Below are positions 7,796 through 13,860 of a DNA stretch of 17,882 nucleotides, one piece after another. Below the pieces are notes generated by a model. The model saw only the letters and a list, made by a program, of their open reading frames with translations, did not search any database and was not told the DNA's origin. The stretch covers positions 1-17,882 of the forward strand of contig JBOHRF010000081.1 in the NCBI GenBank assembly GCA_050732575.1, read 5' to 3'. The DNA comes from JBBDWZ01 sp050732575 (GTDB lineage Bacteria; Gemmatimonadota; Gemmatimonadetes; Longimicrobiales; RSA9). The first letter of the stretch is position 1. The number at the start of each line of letters is the position of its first letter. The position numbers and the translations under genes are program-made.

Positions 7796-7870
7796 TCCTG
7801 TCTCGAGGAGATCGACTATCCTGCGATATGATGCGGCAACGGCCGCAGCATAATCAACATCGGCACGACG

Positions 7871-7900
7871 TCAGATCGGCAACTGCAACCGCGCTTCACA
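7871..7900 (-). repeat. Remnant of a histidine kinase 3' end (copy 1)
   Basis: These 30 bases match 9046-9075, the 3' end of the NtrY-like kinase gene, at 28 of 30 positions, and both copies begin at the same TGA stop codon. Read on the minus strand in the kinase frame this copy gives GCEARLQLPI-stop, against GCEARLRLPI-stop in the intact kinase. Weaker similarity continues to about 7915. There is no kinase body upstream; a truncated Nudix gene is there instead. Confidence 0.7.
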
Positions 7901-8204
7901 ACCCGTTCGATTCTTCTCGATGGAAGATGGCCCAGTCACGGGGCGGATGGTCCAGCCTGCGGAGCGTTGCCTGCAACCCAGCTTCCTCACGGAGCTCGCG
8001 CAGGGCACAGGCTTCGATCGGTTCATTGGGGTAACGCGCTCCAGCCGGAGGCGTCCACGCCCAGTCACCTTCGTACTCAAGACCACGGTGCGCACGGTGC
8101 AGAAGAAGAAACTCACGGCCTGAGGATGTTGTGCGGTAGACCATAACCGTTGCCCCGAACGGTGGCTCGGTCGCGATCGGTTTTCCGTCCCAGGTCTGAG
8201 GCAT
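7896..8204 (-). pseudogene. Nudix hydrolase, 3'-truncated
   Basis: The 102-codon frame begins like a small Nudix hydrolase: PFGATVMVYR, EFLLLHRAHRGLEYEGDWAWTPP, then a complete Nudix box, G55-x5-E61-x7-R69-E70-L71-x-E73-E74-x-G76-L77, which binds metal and the substrate diphosphate. After the next strand (RDWAIF) the family usually continues another 40 or more residues, with a final helix. Here the frame ends eight residues later (HREESNGL) inside the kinase 3'-end remnant, which it reads out of frame. The catalytic box is intact but the fold is incomplete, so I call it a pseudogene; a short functional variant is possible. It lies 84 bases downstream of a decayed GNAT gene. Confidence 0.7.
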
Positions 8205-8288
8205 GCGGAATAAGATTGGTTCCTGGATGAGGCAAACTTTGTCAAGCTGCGATCCCGTACGTCACCCGGTTAGGGCCGACGACTGCTA

Positions 8289-8597
8289 TCACAGCCCGGA
8301 CATCAGCGCCGCCGACGGCTGCGGCAGTCGCGCTGCCAGGCCAGGGATATCGTGCCAAATCGCCCAGGGTGAGCCGGGCTTCATCTCAATGGCTCCGTAC
8401 TTCAGGTAGAACCGTTTGTACGGACTGTTTTCATGGTTCCCGATGCACATGCTTCGCGACCCATCGGCGAGCAGGCGATGGACAACCGTGCCCAGCAGCT
8501 GGGTGCCAATTCCGTAGCCTTGCCCACTCTTTCAGTGAAGGATGCGGACGACCGTATCAGTATCGCCTGGTTTCGCGCGACGAATGTGAGGTACCAT
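8289..8597 (-). pseudogene. GNAT N-acetyltransferase with in-frame stop and missing middle
   Basis: Translating the minus strand from the ATG at 8597 gives MVPHIRRAKPGDTDTVVRILH, a typical GNAT start (I-R-x-A-x-x-x-D), then TGA at codon 22. The same frame goes on with KSGQGYGIGTQLLGTVV, which is GNAT motif A (Q-x-x-G-x-G), and later blocks MCIGNHENSPYKRFYLKYGA and WAIWHDIPGLAARL, stopping at 8289. In a normal GNAT protein about 50-60 residues separate the N-terminal strand from motif A; here they are absent and a stop sits at the junction. This fits an internal deletion. TGA is used as a normal stop by neighbouring genes, so recoding is unlikely. Confidence 0.75.
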
Positions 8598-8631
8598 GAT
8601 AGGAACGTCGGAGCGGCAGCGGGTGTGAGTG

Positions 8632-8925
8632 TCATGACCCAAAATGACGGCGCAGCCAGGCCAGGACCAGATCGGCCATGACGTACGGAAGAAACAAGAG
8701 CGGCAACGCGATGACGAGCTGCACCGGGCCCGGCCAGTAGCCCATGCCGACGACCATTTCGAGCGTGCGCATGAGCCACAGTGGTACGATGAGTATGCGG
8801 AGTACCGGGGCAAGGGTTGTCTGGAAACCGGGCAGCGACTCGGCAAGGAGGAACAGTGCAAACGTGACCAGCCCGATGGTCAGGAATGGCCAGCGCGCCA
8901 GCAATCGACCCGGGTTGATGGACAT
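8632..8925 (-). CDS. Small hydrophobic membrane protein, 97 aa
   Basis: A 97-residue protein with three hydrophobic stretches: WPFLTIGLVTFALFLLAESL, LAPVLRILIVPLWLM and PVQLVIALPLLFLPYVMADLVLAWL. It has a basic N-terminus (NPGRLLARW) and a basic C-terminus (RRHFGS), so it is probably an inner-membrane protein. I do not recognise the family. I prefer the ATG at 8925 (GGGG about 7 bases ahead); a GTG at 8961 would add 12 residues. It lies between the kinase gene and the GNAT pseudogene on the same strand. It has no visible defect, unlike its two downstream neighbours. Confidence 0.65.
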   Translation of the reverse strand: MSINPGRLLARWPFLTIGLVTFALFLLAESLPGFQTTLAPVLRILIVPLWLMRTLEMVVGMGYWPGPVQLVIALPLLFLPYVMADLVLAWLRRHFGS

Positions 8926-9045
8926 GATCGCACCCCGATTCCGTCGCCACTTATGTAGCACGCCCGAGCTAATCGGAGCTAACTACCGGGACTCCTCTAC
9001 TCGTCGATTACCCTGACGTAAGCTTGAATGGCGCACGTCCTAAGA

Positions 9046-9075
9046 TCAGATGGGCAACCGCAACCGCGCTTCACA
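9046..9075 (-). repeat. Histidine kinase 3' end (copy 2, intact gene)
   Basis: This is the parent-like copy of the 30-base direct repeat; the other copy is at 7871-7900 in the same orientation, 1,175 bases away. It encodes the last residues GCEARLRLPI and stop of the kinase. Confidence 0.7.
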
Positions 9076-10377
9076 TCCCTTTTTGCTCTTGCGATCCGCG
9101 AGCGTGAGCGTACCACGATGCGCTTCCGTGATTTGCCGGCTCAGTGCCAACCCAATGCCGCTGCCATTGGGTTTGGTGGTGAAGAACGGCACGAACAGAT
9201 TCGATGTATCGGGCAGACCCGGGCCTTCGTCGCGCACCCAGATCATGACCTGGCCGTCATCACGGTTCCAGCCGACGGCGACCGCACCGCCCGTCTCGAG
9301 TGATGCATCGGCCGCGTTGCGCACCAGGTTGATCAACAGCTGGTCGAGCTGATCGCCATCGGCCTTGATAGTGATGCGGGGTCCGGACTCAACCGCGACT
9401 TTGACACGGGTCTCCAGGTCGACCACGCGCCGGATCCAGGTACCGACATCGAGTGGCTCGAGGCGAGGCGGCGGCAACTTGGCCAGGCGCGCGTACGATG
9501 ACATGAAGCGCGAGAGCGCATCGGAACGGCCGGCAATGACCTTGAGTCCGCCCTCAATGTCCTGATCCAGATCGGCAGGACGCGGTTTGCGACTTAGCAA
9601 TGCCTGCAAGCTGCCCGCAATCGACTTGATGGGTGCCAGCGAGTTGTTGATCTCATGACTGAGCACGCGAATGAGGCGCTGCCAGGCCTGCAGCTCTTCT
9701 TCCCGCAGCGTGCGCGTGATGTCGGTGAGCACGAGCAACTGGTGGGGCAGGCCGCCCTGTCGAAAGGTCGAGCGGCGGATCTCCCAGCGGCCGCGCCCGC
9801 CGGGAAAGTTGGCGTCCAGGGTGCGCAACGCTTCGCCCTCGAGCAGATGCGCCAGTCCCAGCGCTTCCGCAGTGCGGCCCGTGCCTCGCTCCGAGGCCAT
9901 ATCCAGCAATCGTTCGCCCGCTCGGTTCACCAGACGCAGCTTGTCCTCATTGTCGAACGCGAAGACCGCCACCTCGATCTCTTCCATGACTGTGCGCAGC
10001 AGTGCGGTCGCTTCCAGCGCGCCCAGGCGCTGCTCGCGCAACGTGCGGGAGAGCGCATTGACTTCCTGCATGGCCAGGCCCAGCGCATCGTCAGCGGGCG
10101 CGGTGCGCGAGCGGATCGAATAGTCGCCTTCCAGCAACGCACCAAGCAGGTTGGACAGCGTTTGCAACGGCCTGACCACTCTCTCGCGCAACGCAAACGA
10201 GAAGCCCAACCAGAAGCAGGCCACAAAAACGGTGACCGTCCACTGTACCTTGGGCGTGAAGTCGCCCGTCCAGAGCAGGATCATGCCGACCAGGGCCGCA
10301 GGCGTGCCCGCGCCCAGCGTCAGCAGCAGGACGCGGGTCTCAAAGGGCAAGCGGTTTTTTTTGGGCGGCGTGCTCAT
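9046..10377 (-). CDS. NtrY-like sensor histidine kinase
   Basis: A 443-residue inner-membrane kinase. Two transmembrane segments (about 15-36 and 46-64) enclose only a short loop, so it probably senses within or near the membrane. A HAMP-like linker (about 62-115), a PAS domain (about 122-222) and the catalytic core follow. The core has an H box VLSHEINNSLAPI with phosphorylated His241, N box QLLINLVRNAADAS (346-359), G1 DEGPGLP (383-389), F box FVPFFTTK and G2 GSGIGLALS (405-413). The HEINNSLAPIKSIAGSL form of the H box is typical of NtrY-type kinases that work with NtrC-family regulators. The likely partner is the regulator at 12338-13705, from which it is separated by two metabolic genes. 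GAGG lies about 11 bases ahead of the ATG. Confidence 0.9.
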   Translation of the reverse strand: MSTPPKKNRLPFETRVLLLTLGAGTPAALVGMILLWTGDFTPKVQWTVTVFVACFWLGFSFALRERVVRPLQTLSNLLGALLEGDYSIRSRTAPADDALGLAMQEVNALSRTLREQRLGALEATALLRTVMEEIEVAVFAFDNEDKLRLVNRAGERLLDMASERGTGRTAEALGLAHLLEGEALRTLDANFPGGRGRWEIRRSTFRQGGLPHQLLVLTDITRTLREEELQAWQRLIRVLSHEINNSLAPIKSIAGSLQALLSRKPRPADLDQDIEGGLKVIAGRSDALSRFMSSYARLAKLPPPRLEPLDVGTWIRRVVDLETRVKVAVESGPRITIKADGDQLDQLLINLVRNAADASLETGGAVAVGWNRDDGQVMIWVRDEGPGLPDTSNLFVPFFTTKPNGSGIGLALSRQITEAHRGTLTLADRKSKKGCEARLRLPI

Positions 10378-10449
10378 GTCCTGGTTTTCCTCGACGAATC
10401 GGCCTGGAATATTGGCCCGGGCGGGTGGGTTCTGACTACGTCTCCGCGA

Positions 10450-11427
10450 CTAATTCCAGGACAGCCCGCGCAGCTGGTCGAGATTCACATTGCCGCCCGA
10501 CAGTACAGCTACCACGCGTGCACCCGGCGGCATACGCACCAGTCCGTGCAGCAGGGCAGCCACGGGCGCGGCCGCCGCGCCTTCCACCACCAGCTTGCAG
10601 CGTTCCATCACCCAGATCACGGCATCGAAGATATCGCGATCGGGCAGGGCCACGATCTCATCGACAAACCTCTGCACGACGTTGAACGTGACCTCGCCTG
10701 CGCGACGCACGCGCAGGCCATCGATGATGGTGCGGCAGTCGATGGTCTCCAGCCGGCCGGACTCCACACTCTGCTTCATGGCCGGTCCATCCGACGATTC
10801 CACGCCGATCACCTTGATGTTGGGGTTGTGACTCTTCATGGCCATGGACACACCGGAGATCAAACCACCTCCGCCGATGGGCACGATCACGGCGTCCAGA
10901 TCCGGCCAGTCCTGTACGATTTCCAGGCCCAGCGTGCCCTGCCCCGCAATGAGCTGCTCGTCATCGAACGGGTGTACGTAAGTGAGCCCTTCCGTGCGCA
11001 CCAACTCCCTGGCTTTCTCGTTTGCTTCGTCCCAGATGTTGCCGTGCAGGACGACCTCGGCGCCGTAGCCTTTGGTAGCTGCGATCTTGGCGGGCGTGGC
11101 ATTGGCCGCCATGCAGACCACGGCGCGAATGCCGTGGATGCGCGCGGCCAGCGCTACACCCTGCGCGTGGTTGCCTGCCGATGAGCAGACCACACCCCGC
11201 CGCTTCTGCTCTTCCGGCATGAGTGCAAACTTGTTGAGTGGACCGCGGATCTTGTACGAACCCACGCGCTGGAACATCTCCGCCTTGAGCCTGAGATCGT
11301 AACCCGTGCATTCGCTCAATTGCCGCGAGGTCAACAGTGGTGTGTGCTTGATATGCGGCGCAATGCGTGCTCTCGCCGCGCGAAAGTCGGCCAGGCTCAG
11401 TGTGAAGTCAGTGGTTAGCGTACTCAC
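10450..11427 (-). CDS. Threonine dehydratase-type PLP enzyme (threonine ammonia-lyase)
   Basis: A 325-residue fold-type II PLP enzyme, the length of the short catabolic threonine dehydratases without a regulatory ACT domain. The Schiff-base lysine is K59 in RVGSYKIRGPLNKF. SSAGNHAQG (82-90) binds the substrate carboxylate, GGGGLISG (185-192) holds the PLP phosphate, and SGGN (310-313) contacts the pyridine ring. The expected reaction is L-threonine to 2-oxobutanoate and ammonia, and L-serine to pyruvate. Serine racemase has the same fold and motifs and cannot be ruled out. Lack of the ACT domain suggests no isoleucine feedback. The GTG start has AGGA 8 bases ahead. It sits between the DinB gene and the kinase on the same strand, 72 bases ahead of the kinase, and has no obvious link to signalling. 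Confidence 0.88.
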   Translation of the reverse strand: MSTLTTDFTLSLADFRAARARIAPHIKHTPLLTSRQLSECTGYDLRLKAEMFQRVGSYKIRGPLNKFALMPEEQKRRGVVCSSAGNHAQGVALAARIHGIRAVVCMAANATPAKIAATKGYGAEVVLHGNIWDEANEKARELVRTEGLTYVHPFDDEQLIAGQGTLGLEIVQDWPDLDAVIVPIGGGGLISGVSMAMKSHNPNIKVIGVESSDGPAMKQSVESGRLETIDCRTIIDGLRVRRAGEVTFNVVQRFVDEIVALPDRDIFDAVIWVMERCKLVVEGAAAAPVAALLHGLVRMPPGARVVAVLSGGNVNLDQLRGLSWN

Positions 11428-11730
11428 GTTGTAGTTCCTGCGCTGACGGAATCGGCGTTACCGGAACGTACTTGTGCAACTTCATTCACGCCATGTAGGC
11501 CACGCTGCCCGGTCGCGCGCTATGCGACGTTTGCCGGCCAGCAGTTTGCGCGCACGGCGCCGGTCGACGCGCGTTCTGCCCCGGCGCTACCCCTGCAAAA
11601 CGCAATTCGTGGTTGTAAATACTGAAGGCGGCTTCCAACCGATGGGTTGACTCCCGGTCGAGACGCGTGCTCATCGCGTTGGCTGCAAAGTGGCGGCCAG
11701 GCGCGCGGCAGCACGGGTGTGCCGCCGCCA
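11428..11730 (-). other. 303-base gap between DinB-like and threonine dehydratase genes
   Basis: I find no clear gene. An ATG overlaps the DinB stop (TGATG) and opens an 81-codon frame to 11486, with a part reading MSTRLDRESTHRLEAAFSIYNHELRFAGVAPG that looks more protein-like than the rest. From about 11580 downward a different frame is better: it gives the basic tail RVDRRRARKLLAGKRR and ends TWRE-stop just below 11480. This could be one small basic protein broken by a frameshift, or chance in GC-rich DNA. No promoter or hairpin stands out. Confidence 0.3.
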
Positions 11731-12285
11731 TCAGACCGCTGATGTTGCTCCGATGGCCTGTCGGATGCGCGCGATCTGGCGTAGGTGAACAACATCGTGA
11801 CCGGCGTAGGTGCGGATCATCTTGGACAGGCTTTCATCGCCGCGTTCGGCATGCACCATCACGCGCTGCAAATCCTCGGCTGTTGCGCGCTCGAGCACTC
11901 TGAGATTCGCCTCGCGCAACACGGCAAATTCGCGCAGCGCAGTCTCCAGATCCGCGTCATCATAGTGCAATCGAGTGGCCCACCGGTCCTGATCGTACCC
12001 AGGTAGCGCCGGGCGATCGTGCGCCAGCACCATGCGGTAACGGAACCCACCAATGAGATCGGAATCGGCCAGGTGTTGCACCACCTGCGCGATCGACCAC
12101 TTGCCCGGCCGTTCTGGTGTTGCTGCCTGCTGCGCGGAAAGTCCCGCGGTTGCACGGCGCAGACTGGCCGGCATCTCGGCCAGCACGTGCATGGGGTCAC
12201 GGTCGCCCAGCGCCGCCTCCAGCGCTGCGATATAAGCAGCCGCCTGCTCGACCGCGGTGGCTGCGCTATACGAAAGTCCTGACAC
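11731..12285 (-). CDS. DinB-fold (YfiT/DinB-like) putative metal-dependent protein
   Basis: A 184-residue protein of the DinB four-helix-bundle superfamily. The KWSIAQVVQHLADSDLIGGFRYRMVL block supplies the first metal-binding His (H71), and the closing helix IRTYAGHDVVHLRQIARIR supplies H163 and H167, completing the three-His site. PALPGYDQDRWA between them is also typical. Family members include bacillithiol and mycothiol S-transferases and many proteins of unknown function; the name comes from a DNA-damage-inducible gene of Bacillus and is unrelated to E. coli DNA polymerase IV. The substrate here is unknown. It starts with GTG preceded by GAGAG. It begins 52 bases after the NtrC-like regulator on the same strand and is probably transcribed with it. 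Confidence 0.85.
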   Translation of the reverse strand: MSGLSYSAATAVEQAAAYIAALEAALGDRDPMHVLAEMPASLRRATAGLSAQQAATPERPGKWSIAQVVQHLADSDLIGGFRYRMVLAHDRPALPGYDQDRWATRLHYDDADLETALREFAVLREANLRVLERATAEDLQRVMVHAERGDESLSKMIRTYAGHDVVHLRQIARIRQAIGATSAV

Positions 12286-12337
12286 GCTTCACTCTCTTGA
12301 TTGAGCGTTTGGTTGTACTCCAACGTTTTGTAACGGC

Positions 12338-13705
12338 CTACGCCTTGATGCCATGCTCCTGCAGGCGCCGATACAAGGCACTGCGTGAGAGGCCCAGTGC
12401 TTCCGCCGCGCGACTCACATTGCCCTGGAAGCGCGCGAGCGCTTTCTGGATGAGGTACTTCTCGGCATCGTCGAGTGTCATCTCCTCCAGCCGACCCGCA
12501 CCTTCTACCCGGCCGCGCAGGCCGAGATCGTCGGCGCGAATCTGCTGGCCCTGCGCCATGAGAATGGACCGCTCCACGGCATGCTCCAGCTCGCGGATGT
12601 TGCCCGGCCAACGATACTCCATCATGGCGGTCATGGCCTCGCGATCGAAGCCCGTGAAGCGGCGCGCGTATTTGTCGCTCTTGCCGCGCAGGAAGAACAT
12701 GGCCAGCCCGGTGACATCTTCCTGCCGATCGCGCAGCGGCGGCATATGGATTTCCACGGTGTTCAACCGATACAGCAGGTCTTCGCGAAATCGGCCTTCG
12801 GCAACTTCGCGGTTAATGTCCACGTTGGTAGCCGCAAACACGCGCACATCGACATGCCTGGTCTTGGATGAGCCCACGCGCTGGAACTCGCCCGTCTGCA
12901 ACACGCGCAGCAGCTTGGCCTGTTGCTTGGGCGCCAGGTTGCCGATCTCATCCAGGAAAAGCGTGCCGCCATCGGCCAGCTCGAAGTAGCCGACGCGATC
13001 GCTCTTGGCATCCGTGAACGCGCCCTTCACGTGGCCGAACAGCTCGCTCTCGAATACCCCTTCTGACAATCCACCTGCATTCACCGTGACCAGCGACTTG
13101 TTGGCGCGCGGCGACGCAGCGTGCAGCCATTGCGCCACGATCTCCTTGCCCGTGCCATGTTCGCCGGTAATCAACACATTGGCATCGGATGGACCCACGC
13201 GCTCCATGAGCCGCAACGCCGGTTGCATCACGCGCGATTCCGCAATGAACTGGGGCAGGCCCGCGCGGCGCAGCATGCGGTTCTCGCCCTGCAAGCGCTC
13301 GGTCTCGCGCAACGCGCGGCCCAACTCGATCTGCGTGCGCAGTGCCGTCAGAAGACGCGCGTTGTCCCAGGGCTTCTCCACGTAGTCACGCGCGCCGCGG
13401 CGCATAGCTTCCACCGCGCTCTGAATGCTGCCCCACGCGGTCATCACCATGACCGGCAGACTGCTGTCCAACTCCTTAACCCGCAGCAGCAGGTCCAGCC
13501 CCTCTTTCCCCGAAGTCGTGTCGCGCGTGTAGTTGAGATCCATGAGCACGGCGTCGAAGTCGCGATTCTCGATGGCAGACAAGACGCCCGCGGGCGAAGT
13601 TGCCGCCTCGACCTCGAAGGACTCGCCTTTGAGCAGCAGGCGCAGGGCCTCAATGACATCGGCCTGATCGTCAGCAACCAGGACGCGTGGGTTCTTCGAG
13701 TTCAA
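12338..13705 (-). CDS. NtrC-family sigma-54-type response regulator
   Basis: A 455-residue cytoplasmic regulator (numbering from the TTG). The receiver domain (about 7-120) has the acidic pocket VADDQ and phospho-acceptor Asp56 in VLMDLNYTRD, the T-A motif VMVMTAWG and Lys in YVEKPW. The AAA+ domain (about 155-380) has Walker A GEHGTGKE (181-188), GAFTDA (228-233) where sigma-54 activators usually have GAFTGA, Walker B GGTLFLDEIG (246-255) and the arginine-finger region FREDLLYRLN. A Fis-type helix-turn-helix, GNVSRAAEALGLSRSALYRRLQ, ends the protein. The frame is open upstream, but the receiver begins just after the TTG at 13705, with AGGAG 10 bases ahead; it could start slightly later. The kinase at 9046-10377 is its likely partner. 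Lying 155 bases downstream of the ADOP permeases, it may regulate them. Confidence 0.9.
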   Translation of the reverse strand: MNSKNPRVLVADDQADVIEALRLLLKGESFEVEAATSPAGVLSAIENRDFDAVLMDLNYTRDTTSGKEGLDLLLRVKELDSSLPVMVMTAWGSIQSAVEAMRRGARDYVEKPWDNARLLTALRTQIELGRALRETERLQGENRMLRRAGLPQFIAESRVMQPALRLMERVGPSDANVLITGEHGTGKEIVAQWLHAASPRANKSLVTVNAGGLSEGVFESELFGHVKGAFTDAKSDRVGYFELADGGTLFLDEIGNLAPKQQAKLLRVLQTGEFQRVGSSKTRHVDVRVFAATNVDINREVAEGRFREDLLYRLNTVEIHMPPLRDRQEDVTGLAMFFLRGKSDKYARRFTGFDREAMTAMMEYRWPGNIRELEHAVERSILMAQGQQIRADDLGLRGRVEGAGRLEEMTLDDAEKYLIQKALARFQGNVSRAAEALGLSRSALYRRLQEHGIKA

Positions 13706-13815
13706 CGCTCGGTCACTCCTGAGTAATGGCGGGGAAGAATAGGGCGGCGGACCACGACCCGCACTCCTGCCGAGGCCCATCCGCGCATGGCACTTGCGCG
13801 GATCGACCGTCTGGC

Positions 13816-13830
13816 CCGCGTGAAACGCGG
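13816..13830 (-). terminator. Small GC hairpin after the permease gene
   Basis: CCGCG (13816-13820) and CGCGG (13826-13830) form a perfect 5-bp stem with a TGAAA loop (TTTCA on the transcribed minus strand), about 30 bases past the stop of the ADOP permease. No U tract follows, so termination would be weak. The rest of 13706-13860 shows no gene. Confidence 0.25.
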
Positions 13831-13860
13831 TTTGGGCGGGCGTGCGGGGTGGAGGTCCGC

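Noticed and set aside
8531..8534. TGA in the GNAT frame as possible selenocysteine or recoding
   Set aside because: No selenocysteine element is apparent, GNAT enzymes do not use selenocysteine there, and about 50 residues are missing at the same point, so a deletion explains it better.
8402..8950. Long minus-strand frame of 182 codons
   Set aside because: It is out of phase with both the membrane protein and the GNAT remnant and shows no protein-like features; it is a shadow in GC-rich DNA.
9655..11184. Plus-strand frame of 509 codons opposite the kinase and dehydratase
   Set aside because: It is antisense to two well-supported genes, rich in His, Gln and Arg, with no recognisable domain, as expected for the complement of high-GC coding sequence.
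11411..11485. 25-codon frame starting MKLHKYVPVTPIPS ahead of the threonine dehydratase as a leader peptide
   Set aside because: It lacks a ribosome site and regulatory codon runs, and no attenuator hairpin is visible, so it is probably chance.
13789..13800. TGGCACTTGC as a sigma-54 promoter
   Set aside because: The GG and GC elements are too close; the -24/-12 consensus needs 10 bases between them.
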